In this document: positions 34,096-43,258 of the stretch, piece after piece
How the letters are laid out: the number at the start of each line of letters is the position of its first letter
Position numbering within the stretch: position 1 is the first letter of the stretch
Source: Alginatibacterium sediminis
GTDB taxonomy: Bacteria > Pseudomonadota > Gammaproteobacteria > Enterobacterales > Celerinatantimonadaceae
Reading direction: 5' to 3'
Assembly: GCF_003610775.1 (NCBI RefSeq)
Contig: NZ_RAQO01000008.1
Location: 372,001 to 436,000 of the forward strand
DNA: 64,000 nucleotides
Notes under the pieces: model-generated
The model's database searches: none
The model's input: only the letters and a program-made list of their open reading frames with translations
Told to the model about the DNA's origin: nothing
Position numbers and translations under genes: made by a program

Positions 34096-36759
34096 ATGGC
34101 AAATCCAATTACAGTGCGCAAAGCTTGGGTAAAGGGTTCTTTGCCGCTTGCACAGTACGCCGCCTCTTGTAGTAAAGCCCAGCTTCAGGGCTTGTCTCCA
34201 CAACTGCGTAAACTTCGCCAAAATGGCATAGATGCTCTCATAGTGCCGGTTCATTGGCGTTATATCGCTCCATTTAGTGCGCAACAATTAGACCAAGCGA
34301 GTAGTTGGTCGTCGTTACAGCGCTTGTCTGATCATTTGCTATCTCATGGCTTTAAGTTGCAGTATCAATTGTTTTTCTCGGCTGATACTCAGGAAGGCGT
34401 TGAACAACGTTTGCCCGATTGGTTTTGGGGTTCAATGTTGAGCAATTTACCCGAAAACCAAACTCCTGATGCGATTAAGTATGTAAACCAATTTGGCCTC
34501 GATACGACTCAAAGTCCAAGTCTGTGGGCACAATCCGGCTTAAGCGATGTCTTGGGTCAGTGGATAGCGCACTTTGCCAATCATATGCGTGACTACGCGC
34601 AGCATTGCAATACTATTTTGCTTGGATTAGGCCCAAATGGTGATGCCTGCTACCCCTGGGCAGAACGCGACGCTATGCCCATCTACCAGAGCTTTAGCCC
34701 CTCGGCCTTATCAGCACTCGCAAACGACATGACACTTCAGTATGGCTCCTTAGATGCGTGGTTAAACGCATGGCAGTTACGTGATGAAAAGCGCTGGCAA
34801 GAACAACTTGGAGATAAACTAACTACTGATTATCAATCTAAGCAATTAAGCCTTTGCCTTACTGAATTTAGTCAATGGTATGCCCATAACTGGCGTAAAT
34901 ACGTGGGAACAATGCTGGCGCAGGCGCAGAGGAATTTGCTTGAGGACTGGTCCAATTGTCAATTAGCCTTGAACTTACCCATGCCAGAATCGAGTGCTAG
35001 CGAGCATGCATGGCTCGGATGCTTAACCGGAATAAACCCACAACCGTGGTTAGACCGCACGCAGCAGTTCGATTACCAATTGGATCAGCTAAGCTATTGG
35101 AATACTCAGGCCAATGGTCGTTTATTAGTGATTGCCAGTGGCGCAGAATCTAGCCACGCAGCACGCATTAACCAAGCCTTGTTAGGTGCTATACGTACCT
35201 TGAAAGTTCCTGCCTTGGTGCAAAATGCCCATTCTCAAGCCTTGTCTAGCCACCCAGGTTGGGATCAACTCTACCACTCGGTATTACACGGTGGTGGGTT
35301 TGACGGTTGGATTTTTAACGATATGTCGCTGCTCAATGAGCAATCCATCGTAAAAAGCCGTTTATCTCAACTTAACAAATTTAAGTATCAAGTTAGTGAA
35401 ACCAAACAACTGGGTAAAAAGCAGTTCCGAGTGATGGGACCTTTACACCTAAAAGTTGCAAACCAAAAACAATTGCTAGATGAAGAAAACTGGAAGCAAT
35501 TTGAAGAACAGTTGCGCCAGTTACGTAGTATTGGGGTCACAGCCATTTCAACTGACATTTGGTGGGGTTTAGTCGAAGGTGATAAGCCTGGTAAGTTTGA
35601 TTGGAGCTATTACGATCGGGTTGTGACTTTACTACAACGCTTAGGCTTACAATGGGTGCCCATTTTATCGTTCCACCAAGCCGGTGGAAATGTAAATGAC
35701 GACTATATGCAGGCCATTCCTTTGTGGCTATGGGGCCGTCTACTTGAAAGCAATGATCAGCTAAATTCGGTACAAGATCTACAGTACGTATCAGAAACCG
35801 GTGACGCTTCGATGGAGTACGTATCGCTGTGGGCCGACGAATTTGTAATGCCTTATTACCAGCGATTTATGGAAGCATTTAAACAACACTTCATCAACCA
35901 AGCTGGATTAATGGATGAGATCAATGTCAGTTTAGGCCCTGCAGGAGAGTTACGTTACCCTAGCTATAATTCGCATGATTGGGGGAACTATCCCAATCGA
36001 GGAACGCTCCAGTGTTACAGCCGTTTGGCTAAGTTAGATTGGCTGAACTACCTAAAGCAGAAGTTTCATAATATTGCAGAGCTTAACGCTAGCTTTGGAT
36101 ACACTTGGAACAGCTTTGAACAAGCAGAAATCCCAGATGCTGAGTGGTTATTTAGCCATAAGCGTTATATTCATAATGCTTGGGCTCGAGAGTTTTTAAC
36201 TTGGTATCACAAAGCCCTTGTTGCACATGGCAGACGTATATTTGAAAACGCCTTACAAGTGTTTGATGATGAATCATTTGGTCAAGTACCGATTGGAATT
36301 AAGGTTCCCGGGATACATTGGGTAGTTAGCGATCCAGAATTACCTCGAACAGCGGAAATTACGGCTGGATTAATTGCAGTACATCCAACCTTAAACTGCA
36401 CCAATCAGCATGAATACGTAGGTTTACTTAAATCCTTGTTGCCTGAAGGGAAGCGCGCTCGTGCCGCTATTCACTTCACTTGCTTAGAGATGATCAACAA
36501 AGACTACGAAGGTTATTCACGCGCGGCAGACTTGGTCGCTTGGATGGCCGACGCTGCTGAAGAATGCCAGGTATCACTCATGGGCGAAAACGCCTTGGCA
36601 GGTGAATTGTACAGCGAGCAAGGTTGGAAGCAAATGGCGCGAGCCTTAAGCCGAGAGCCGGGATACGATGGCTTAACCTTGTTAAGAATGCAGAATTTCT
36701 TTGACGATGAGCCAACTCCCATGCGAGAACTTAAGACCTTAATTAACCGTATTTCTTAG
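34096..36759 (+). CDS. Tandem beta-amylase (GH14) protein, first unit degenerate
   Basis: An 887-residue protein, no signal peptide. Residues about 445-887 are a GH14 beta-amylase: TDIWWGLVEGDKPGKFDWSYYDRV (487-509), flexible loop SFHQAGGNVNDD (525-536), catalytic acid E618 in GPAGELRYPSY and catalytic base E831 in MGENAL. Residues about 30-430 repeat the same order of segments (LRKLRQNGIDALIVPVHWRY, LPDWFWGS, LLGLGPNGDACYPW, CLTEFSQWYAHNWRKYVGTML), but the acid position is D183 and no counterpart of the base is evident. Beta-amylases release maltose from glucan ends, so the second unit is predicted active. The usual length is about 400-550. Its base use fits the core genome more than the cassettes. 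Confidence 0.87.
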   Translation: MANPITVRKAWVKGSLPLAQYAASCSKAQLQGLSPQLRKLRQNGIDALIVPVHWRYIAPFSAQQLDQASSWSSLQRLSDHLLSHGFKLQYQLFFSADTQEGVEQRLPDWFWGSMLSNLPENQTPDAIKYVNQFGLDTTQSPSLWAQSGLSDVLGQWIAHFANHMRDYAQHCNTILLGLGPNGDACYPWAERDAMPIYQSFSPSALSALANDMTLQYGSLDAWLNAWQLRDEKRWQEQLGDKLTTDYQSKQLSLCLTEFSQWYAHNWRKYVGTMLAQAQRNLLEDWSNCQLALNLPMPESSASEHAWLGCLTGINPQPWLDRTQQFDYQLDQLSYWNTQANGRLLVIASGAESSHAARINQALLGAIRTLKVPALVQNAHSQALSSHPGWDQLYHSVLHGGGFDGWIFNDMSLLNEQSIVKSRLSQLNKFKYQVSETKQLGKKQFRVMGPLHLKVANQKQLLDEENWKQFEEQLRQLRSIGVTAISTDIWWGLVEGDKPGKFDWSYYDRVVTLLQRLGLQWVPILSFHQAGGNVNDDYMQAIPLWLWGRLLESNDQLNSVQDLQYVSETGDASMEYVSLWADEFVMPYYQRFMEAFKQHFINQAGLMDEINVSLGPAGELRYPSYNSHDWGNYPNRGTLQCYSRLAKLDWLNYLKQKFHNIAELNASFGYTWNSFEQAEIPDAEWLFSHKRYIHNAWAREFLTWYHKALVAHGRRIFENALQVFDDESFGQVPIGIKVPGIHWVVSDPELPRTAEITAGLIAVHPTLNCTNQHEYVGLLKSLLPEGKRARAAIHFTCLEMINKDYEGYSRAADLVAWMADAAEECQVSLMGENALAGELYSEQGWKQMARALSREPGYDGLTLLRMQNFFDDEPTPMRELKTLINRIS

Positions 36760-36871
36760 TCAAGCTTGGGCTGACAAGGTATCGCTTCGACTCAATGACT
36801 TGGGTTTAGTTGATTAGCTACTCGGTTTTTCTCAAGTTGAATCCGAACAGCCTCCTTGTTGCCTATTCGGC

Positions 36872-36908
36872 ATAAAAAAAGCAGATAGTGCTACTCGCTA
36901 TCTGCTTT
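36872..36908 (-). terminator. Terminator of the MDR oxidoreductase gene
   Basis: Eleven-base stem AAAGCAGATAG / CTATCTGCTTT with a nine-base loop; on the minus strand it is followed by seven T residues. It begins 23 bases past the stop at 36931 and may also stop plus-strand transcription from the GH14 gene. Confidence 0.85.
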
Positions 36909-36930
36909 AACTCTTTAAACTAACCAGCCA

Positions 36931-38058
36931 TTACTTCTGAGGTGTGATTAAGTACTTCTCACCGGTAGCCTGTTTGGCATAGGCTGCTATCGATTGTAGT
37001 TTTAAGGCTTCTGCCAATGACACTTCATGCGTGTAATGGCTCGCAAATGTGGTGCTGATTTCATTTGCAATTCGTTGACGCATGGCTACCACAGTCTCTG
37101 TACCTAACTTACCTAGCGCATTAAACAGTAAAAATCCATTAACACCCCAAGCAAAACCGAAATTACGGTTTAGCGTAATTGGACCTCGGTCTAATGCGCC
37201 ATAAATGTACACTTGTTTGAAGGTATCTGAGCCATAAACGCTGTGCTCTTTCATGTCGCGAGCGGCAGCAACTTCCATGCAATTAAGAATATCACTGGTT
37301 AATTGACCACCACCGATGGGATCAAATGCAATGGTTGCCCCTGTTTCAATGATTGCCGCCGTTAAATCAGCAAGGAAGGTATCACTACTAGAGTTAACTA
37401 CATATTTTGCCCCCATATCACGCAGCAAGGTTTCTTGTTCCGCTTTACGAACAATGTTAATTAGATCGACACCATCAGCAATACAAATGCGGTTCAACAT
37501 TTGCCCCAAATTAGATGCCGCCGCGGCATGGATAATGGCTTTATGGCCTTCAGCGCGCATGGTTGCAACCATTGCTAATGCGGTAAGCGGGTTAACAAAA
37601 GAAGACGCGCCTTCTTTGGCTGTTGTACCTTCTTTTAACTCCAAGCAGCTTTGTACATTGGCACAAACAAATTGACGATAAGTTCCACCACCAATCACAG
37701 CAACTGTCTTACCCAGTAGCGCTTGCGCTGCAGGTGATGCGCCAGCAGCTACAACTGTACCTGCACCCTCATTACCAACCGGCGTTGCTTTACCAACTCG
37801 CGTTTTCAGTGCTGGCATAAACTGGGCTGGAACATCGGCAGAAATGGCTGGGCTTTGGTCGGTGCCGGTTTGGGTGGCGGTTGTCATATCAGCCGCGCTA
37901 AACATCACGCCCAAGTCAGAGGGATTTAATGGCGCAGCTTCAATGCGAATAACTACTTCGTCGGCACTAGGTTGAGGTACATCGACGCTTTGTAAGGCTA
38001 ATGTTAGCTTATTGTCTTCGCTGATGGTTGAAGTTAGTTGAATATTTGTATCTGTCAT
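36931..38058 (-). CDS. Zinc-type MDR alcohol dehydrogenase / quinone reductase-like
   Basis: A 375-residue medium-chain dehydrogenase/reductase. DEVVIRIEAAPLNPSDLGVMF (about 34-54) and VGNEGAGTVVAAG are the catalytic-domain marks. The NAD(P) Rossmann region is ALAMVATMRAEGHKAIIHAAAASNLGQML, with AFDPIGGGQLTSDIL later. Catalytic zinc ligands are not obvious, so it resembles quinone oxidoreductase/enoyl-reductase types. The ATG at 38058 is used because AGGAG lies nine bases upstream; an upstream TTG would adjoin that site. It precedes a glutathione S-transferase gene on the same strand by about 120 bases, which hints at electrophile metabolism. Substrate unknown. Confidence 0.82.
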   Translation of the reverse strand: MTDTNIQLTSTISEDNKLTLALQSVDVPQPSADEVVIRIEAAPLNPSDLGVMFSAADMTTATQTGTDQSPAISADVPAQFMPALKTRVGKATPVGNEGAGTVVAAGASPAAQALLGKTVAVIGGGTYRQFVCANVQSCLELKEGTTAKEGASSFVNPLTALAMVATMRAEGHKAIIHAAAASNLGQMLNRICIADGVDLINIVRKAEQETLLRDMGAKYVVNSSSDTFLADLTAAIIETGATIAFDPIGGGQLTSDILNCMEVAAARDMKEHSVYGSDTFKQVYIYGALDRGPITLNRNFGFAWGVNGFLLFNALGKLGTETVVAMRQRIANEISTTFASHYTHEVSLAEALKLQSIAAYAKQATGEKYLITPQK

Positions 38059-38178
38059 TTGATCTTGCTCCTGCAAATTAATTTTTAAACCAATAACTTA
38101 GGTATTGGCCATATATTGATCGTCATTCTGGTGTTCGAATTGGTCGTTTTTAGCTAAAGACTAGCTTGCATTTTCAAG

Positions 38179-38838
38179 TTAAGACTTTGCTTTAAGCTGT
38201 CGAATAAACTCTGGCATGTTGGCTCGTCGATCGGCCTCTACGCTTTGCGCTATTGCAGATTGGCTCATGGATTCATTCCACTGTTTCATACCGGCTACCT
38301 CTGCAAGCACGTCCCAGTTAAGTTGACTGACTCCCATTGAGCTAACGATTGTGTTTACGTGATAAAGGTAAATGTCAGCCATGGAAAACTGTTTGCCGGC
38401 AACCCAAGGTGAAAACTGGCACAAACGACTTAAGGCGGTTATGCCGCGGTTAAGCACTTGGCGAACTTCAACAGCTACGCTTTCGGGGACGGGAGTTCCG
38501 GAAAATGCATAGGGTAAAAGTCGCCGGCTTGGCAGTTCAAAATACAGCTCGGCTATTTTCATTATTTGCCGAACATGAGCACGTTGCGCAGGCTGTTCAG
38601 GGTATAAGGGCTTACTAGTGTAGGTATCTTCAAGATAATCACAGATAACACTCGACTCTGAAATATGTAGACCTTCAAGCGTTGTGATCACCGGCACTTT
38701 GCCCGCGGGACTGATAGCAAGTAAGGCCTCACTACCGCCGTAAACTAGCTTTTCTTGAAACGGCAGCTCTTTGTATAAAAGTACATGTTTCACTAGGTTG
38801 TAATAGTTGCTAGCGGCAAAACCGTGCAAAGCAATCAT
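38179..38838 (-). CDS. Glutathione S-transferase family protein
   Basis: A 219-residue cytosolic GST. The thioredoxin-like N-domain shows MIALHGFAASNYYNLVKHVLLYKELPFQEK, the cis-proline KVPVITT and the glutathione-binding ESSVICDYLE. The C-domain is helical and contains SPWVAGKQFSMADIYLYHVNTI, the N-capping D motif. The class is unclear. It is divergent from a LysR gene with a 228-base gap holding a strong inverted repeat, so it may be that regulator's target. Confidence 0.87.
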   Translation of the reverse strand: MIALHGFAASNYYNLVKHVLLYKELPFQEKLVYGGSEALLAISPAGKVPVITTLEGLHISESSVICDYLEDTYTSKPLYPEQPAQRAHVRQIMKIAELYFELPSRRLLPYAFSGTPVPESVAVEVRQVLNRGITALSRLCQFSPWVAGKQFSMADIYLYHVNTIVSSMGVSQLNWDVLAEVAGMKQWNESMSQSAIAQSVEADRRANMPEFIRQLKAKS

Positions 38839-39016
38839 AATTCAGTTTTCCATCATTAAAGTGACGCTTGTAAAAAGCCGCGAACTTACCGGCAATTTAA
38901 GAACTGTATTTAACCTGTGACACCGAGGTGCAAGTCACAATGTTAAGTTGAAACCATTATTACCTGTTTAAAATTAGTTATATATAAGGGAAAATGCGAA
39001 TCACTATTGTTTTAAA

Positions 39017-39040
39017 GACAATAATAGATCGATTATTGTC
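39017..39040. promoter_or_regulatory. Candidate LysR operator between GST and LysR genes
   Basis: Perfect nine-base arms GACAATAAT and ATTATTGTC separated by AGATCG. Related half-sites CTATTGT (39004-39010) and CTATTGA (39043-39049) flank it. It ends 27 bases before the LysR start. Spacing of repeated half-sites is typical of LysR-type recognition plus autoregulation. Confidence 0.6.
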
Positions 39041-39066
39041 AACTATTGATTTCACGGAGCACGGCG

Positions 39067-39987
39067 ATGGACCAACTGCGAGCAATACGTTATTTCTGTA
39101 AAGTTGTCGAAACCGGCAGTTTTACCAAAGCCGCGAAAGCGTTCAATGTGCCACCATCATCCTTATCTAGACGAGTGGCAGACCTAGAAAAGAGTTTAGG
39201 AGCGACCTTGCTAAAACGCTCAACCCGAATCGTAAAACTGACAGAGGTCGGTCAAATTTACTACAAGGACGTACAGCAAATACTCAATCAACTCGAGCAA
39301 AGCAATGAAACAGTTCGTAGTTATCAAACAACGCCAATGGGAAGCTTGCGTATCAGCTCAATGGTGGGTTTTGGCGAAAAGATAGTCCTTCCATTGCTAG
39401 ACGAGTTCAGCGCTTTATTTCCCGAAATAGTCTTAGATATCAGCTTGAGTGACGAATTATCAACACTCGGACGTGATGATGTTGATATTGCGATCCGTGG
39501 TGGCTATGCGCCAAACGAACGCGTTATTGCGATACGACTGATGGACAATGGTTTTATCCCTGTCGCTTCAGCAAGTTATATTGAGAAACACGGAACGCCA
39601 AACAATGCGATGGCCTTAAAGAATCACAATGGTCTGTATTTCAAAGCGCCGTCTGGGCCAACCCCTTGGTTATGTAATATTAACGGCCAATGGCATGATG
39701 TTTCAGGGCCTGCGATAGCGATATCGAATAATGGCTCATGGCTGGCAAAAAAAGCCTGCGCTGGTGAAGGAATTCTAATGTCGACTCGATGGGCCTTAGC
39801 GTCTTATCTTGAGTCCGGTGAGTTGCTTGAGCTCCATTTTGACCATCCCTTAGCTATCACGCAAAACGCTGACATGGCTGTTTATTTGTTGTATCAAAAA
39901 CAGCGCTACTTAGTCCCAAAAGTAAAAGCCGCAGTCGACTTTTTAGTTGAAAGAATCAAAGTAAGTGGCAATCGAGGGGCAATGTAG
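39067..39987 (+). CDS. LysR-family transcriptional regulator
   Basis: A 306-residue regulator. Winged helix at residues 1-60: MDQLRAIRYFCKVVETGSFTKAAKAFNVPPSSLSRRVADLEKSLGATLLKRSTR. An effector domain follows from about 90 (GSLRISSMVGFGEKIVLPLLDEF). The ATG at 39067 has GGAG seven bases upstream; a TTG further up is rejected. Divergent from the GST and MDR genes, which are its likely targets. The ligand is unknown. Confidence 0.9.
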   Translation: MDQLRAIRYFCKVVETGSFTKAAKAFNVPPSSLSRRVADLEKSLGATLLKRSTRIVKLTEVGQIYYKDVQQILNQLEQSNETVRSYQTTPMGSLRISSMVGFGEKIVLPLLDEFSALFPEIVLDISLSDELSTLGRDDVDIAIRGGYAPNERVIAIRLMDNGFIPVASASYIEKHGTPNNAMALKNHNGLYFKAPSGPTPWLCNINGQWHDVSGPAIAISNNGSWLAKKACAGEGILMSTRWALASYLESGELLELHFDHPLAITQNADMAVYLLYQKQRYLVPKVKAAVDFLVERIKVSGNRGAM

Positions 39988-40106
39988 TAGCAGGATTAGC
40001 AAATAGACTGAAATCTTAACTCGGCTTGTTGAGGTACGCTGTATCTTCAACACACTAAACAAGCCTTCAATAAGCCCGCGGCAGCGGGCATTGACTTAAG
40101 TTATAG

Positions 40107-43100
40107 CTAAGGTGACTCTAATGCGTTGCTATCGGCCGCACCGGGCTTATTCATTTCTAGTGCCGCTAGGTCGTAATCTTTTTCACGGCGACGCCATTGC
40201 CCAAGTACCAATAAACATGGCGTTAGGATAAGCGTAAGCACGGTGGCGAAGGTTAAGCCGCCGGCGACGGTAGTTGCCAGCTGTGACCACCATTGTGAAG
40301 ATGGTGCACCAAACTCAATGTGGCGCTCGAACAAATCAATGTTCATCTCCAAAACCATGGGCATTAGGCCAAGTACGGTTGTGATCGTGGTTAACATCAC
40401 CGGACGCAAACGCTGTGCCCCAGTGCGCATTACCGCTTCTATACTAGGTACGCCTTCACTACGCAGAATATTGTAAGTATCAATCAATACAATATTGTTG
40501 TTCACCACAATCCCAGCCAATGTGATCACACCAATACCACACATGATCAAGCCGAAAGGTTGTCCAGCAATCAATAGTCCGAGTAATACACCAACTGTTG
40601 AGAACAATACCGCACTTAGGATCAACAAGGCCTGATAGAAACTATTAAACTGAGTGACCAAAATAATGCCCATCACAAACAGTGCCACCATAAAGGCTTT
40701 ACTTAAGAACTCAGACGCTTCTTGTTGATCTTCGTTTTGACCACGGAAACGGACATTAACGGTCGGATCCATTTCGAGCTCTTTTAAACGCTCCTGCATT
40801 TTAGGCAGCTCTAAGCTCAGGTTCTCACCCGGAGCCATATCGGCACTAACGGTTAGAACTTGTAAGCCCTCAACTTTATTAATCACATCTAACTTAGGGT
40901 GCGCTTCAAGTTCCACAAAATTCGAGACGGGTACTAGGCCCGATTGTGTTTTAACTCGAAGTTGGCCTAAGCGGTCAATACTGCGGCTCTCTTCAGGAAA
41001 ACGCACCCGAATATCAAGCTCGTCATCAACGTCATCAGGTCGGTATGAACCAATGTTTAAGCCATTCGTTACAAACTGCACCGTATTACCGAGCAGGGTT
41101 ACGTCTGCGCCAAAGCGCGCTGCCTGCTTGCGGTCAACCTTTAGTTGCCATTCAATACCCGGAGCAGCGCGAGAGTCCTCAGCATTTACTAAGCGGGGAT
41201 TTGCGTCGAACTCGGCTCGAATCAGTTGCGCCATCGCGTCAAGGCGCTCAGGAAAACGCGAACTTAATTCGATTTGTAGATCCTTACCGGAAGGTGGCCC
41301 TGCATCGTCCTGACGAAACTCAATTTCTAAACCAGCAATAGGGTCTAAACGCTCTTTCATGTCAGCAATAATGTCATTGGCTTTACGTCTAAACTGCCAA
41401 TCTTTTAGGTTAACTCGAATGTCTCCGAGATCGTCACCACCAACGCTTGTATACAAGGTATCGAAGTCTTCGATATCTAAAAGACGTCCTTCAACTTCTT
41501 TCATGATGGTTAGTTTTTCATCAATAGAGTAGTCGCCATGGGAACGTAGTACCACATTAAAACCAGTTGGCTCTACTTCGGGAAAAAACTCCATGCCTTT
41601 ACCCGCATGCTTATAACCAAAGATAATGGCGATGCTGATAATGATCCCAAATAGAAATACTCGTTTTGGTGCGTGTACAGCTTTATTCAAAATCCGCAAA
41701 TAAAAACCGGTGAATCCAGTAAGATTCTGCCAGTGACCCTCGTCGGCCATAATCATCTGCTGACGTTGTTTCTCACTAATATGACGGGTTTTACCAAATA
41801 CTTTGCCCAAGGTTGGTACAAAAATAAGCGCCATAACCAAAGACGCACTTAAGGTTGCGATCAAGGTTAGGGGTAGGTATTTCATAAACTGCCCCACCAT
41901 ACCCGGCCACCACATTAGGGGAGCAAACGCCGCCAAAGTAGTCGCGGTAGAAGCAATAATAGGCCACGCCATACGGCTTGCCGCCATAGAGTACGCTTCT
42001 TGCTTATCTTTACCTTCGCTCATTTGTCGGTCGGCAAACTCAGTGACAACAATCGCGCCGTCTACCAACATGCCCACCGCCATAATCAGCGAGAACAAGA
42101 CAACCATATTAACCGTAAGCCCAGTCATGGAAAGCACCATGATGCCAGCTAAGAAAGAACCTGGAATCGCAATACCTACCAGTAAGGCTGAACGAACACC
42201 CATCGCCGCGATGATGACGATCACCACCAAAATAATCGCCGACAAAATGCTGTTTTGAAGCTCGTTAAGCATATTACGAATGTCTTTGGATTTATCACCG
42301 GCATAATCGATGGTGATAGAATCGGGCCAGTATTCGCTTTCAGCGCTAATGATTTCTTTCACGCCTTCAATGGTCTGAATTAGATTTTCACCGGGGCGTT
42401 TACTGACCTCCAATGAAATGGTTGGATGCCCATTTACTCGGGCATAACTGGTCGCGTCTTTGAAGGCGCGCTTAGCCGTGGCCACATCACCAAAGGTAAC
42501 AATTCGGTCGCCATCAACTTTGATCGGCAACTCAATAACATCGGTTACGCTTTCAAATACAGCTGGTACTTTAACTGCAAAACTACCGCTACCGGTATCA
42601 AGTGTGCCGGCTGTTACCAAGCGATTGTTACGGCTAACTAAGTTATAAATATCCGCTTGATCTAATCCATAAGACTCCATCAGGATTGGGTCTACGATAA
42701 TTTCAAGGAAGTCATCGCGGTCACCGCCAACGTTAACTTCAAGCACTTGCTTCATGCCTTCGATGTCATCTTTAAGGTCACGTGCAACTTTGAGCAACGC
42801 TCGCTGTGGCACAGAACCTGACAACAACACGGTAATTGCAGGTTGCTCGGTAGCCAAGGTAACTTGGTGTACTTCAGGCTCGTCGCCGCCATCGGGTAAT
42901 TTGGTTTTAGCCAGATCAACTTTAGAACGTACGTCAGCCAGAGCAACTTCAATATCAACACCCACTAAGAACTCAAGAACCACACTACCGTGGCCTTCGC
43001 TCGCAGTTGAGGTCATCTCCTTGATGCCTTCAATGCCTTGTAGTTCACGTTCCATTGGGCGCAGTAATAAGCGCTCAGAATCTTCTGGTGAGATACCGTC

Positions 43101-43256
43101 GTGGTTTATGGAAACATACACAACCGGAATATCGATATCTGGATCGGATTCTTTGGGAATATTGATATAGGAGCTAGCCCCTGCTACCAATAAAAACACC
43201 AGCAAAGAAAGTACCGTGCGACTATGCGAAAGAGCCGCTTGAATCAGCGCTTGCAT
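40107..43256 (-). CDS. RND-family efflux transporter, inner-membrane pump
   Basis: A 1049-residue proton-driven pump of the AcrB/MexF superfamily (multidrug or hydrophobic compound efflux). It begins QAALSHSRTVLSLLVFLLVAGASSYINIPKESDPDIDIPVVYVSI, has ERLLLRPMERELQGIEGIKEMTSTASEG, and helix 4 carries the proton-relay region SLIMAVGMLVDGAIVVTEFADR with aspartates. The second half repeats with VITLAGIVVNNNIVLIDTYNILR. Substrates cannot be read from sequence. It follows its adaptor gene by two bases and no outer-membrane factor is adjacent, so TolC is the probable partner. Confidence 0.93.
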   Translation of the reverse strand: MQALIQAALSHSRTVLSLLVFLLVAGASSYINIPKESDPDIDIPVVYVSINHDGISPEDSERLLLRPMERELQGIEGIKEMTSTASEGHGSVVLEFLVGVDIEVALADVRSKVDLAKTKLPDGGDEPEVHQVTLATEQPAITVLLSGSVPQRALLKVARDLKDDIEGMKQVLEVNVGGDRDDFLEIIVDPILMESYGLDQADIYNLVSRNNRLVTAGTLDTGSGSFAVKVPAVFESVTDVIELPIKVDGDRIVTFGDVATAKRAFKDATSYARVNGHPTISLEVSKRPGENLIQTIEGVKEIISAESEYWPDSITIDYAGDKSKDIRNMLNELQNSILSAIILVVIVIIAAMGVRSALLVGIAIPGSFLAGIMVLSMTGLTVNMVVLFSLIMAVGMLVDGAIVVTEFADRQMSEGKDKQEAYSMAASRMAWPIIASTATTLAAFAPLMWWPGMVGQFMKYLPLTLIATLSASLVMALIFVPTLGKVFGKTRHISEKQRQQMIMADEGHWQNLTGFTGFYLRILNKAVHAPKRVFLFGIIISIAIIFGYKHAGKGMEFFPEVEPTGFNVVLRSHGDYSIDEKLTIMKEVEGRLLDIEDFDTLYTSVGGDDLGDIRVNLKDWQFRRKANDIIADMKERLDPIAGLEIEFRQDDAGPPSGKDLQIELSSRFPERLDAMAQLIRAEFDANPRLVNAEDSRAAPGIEWQLKVDRKQAARFGADVTLLGNTVQFVTNGLNIGSYRPDDVDDELDIRVRFPEESRSIDRLGQLRVKTQSGLVPVSNFVELEAHPKLDVINKVEGLQVLTVSADMAPGENLSLELPKMQERLKELEMDPTVNVRFRGQNEDQQEASEFLSKAFMVALFVMGIILVTQFNSFYQALLILSAVLFSTVGVLLGLLIAGQPFGLIMCGIGVITLAGIVVNNNIVLIDTYNILRSEGVPSIEAVMRTGAQRLRPVMLTTITTVLGLMPMVLEMNIDLFERHIEFGAPSSQWWSQLATTVAGGLTFATVLTLILTPCLLVLGQWRRREKDYDLAALEMNKPGAADSNALESP

Positions 43257-43258
43257 GG

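Noticed and set aside
33811-34108. Minus-strand frames of 65 and 73 codons after the last cassette
   Set aside because: They lack start signals and overlap each other in different frames; composition looks non-coding.
40074-40089. GCCCGC-GGCA-GCGGGC hairpin between the LysR and RND genes as a terminator
   Set aside because: The stem is good but no U-run follows on either strand, so it was not listed as a terminator.
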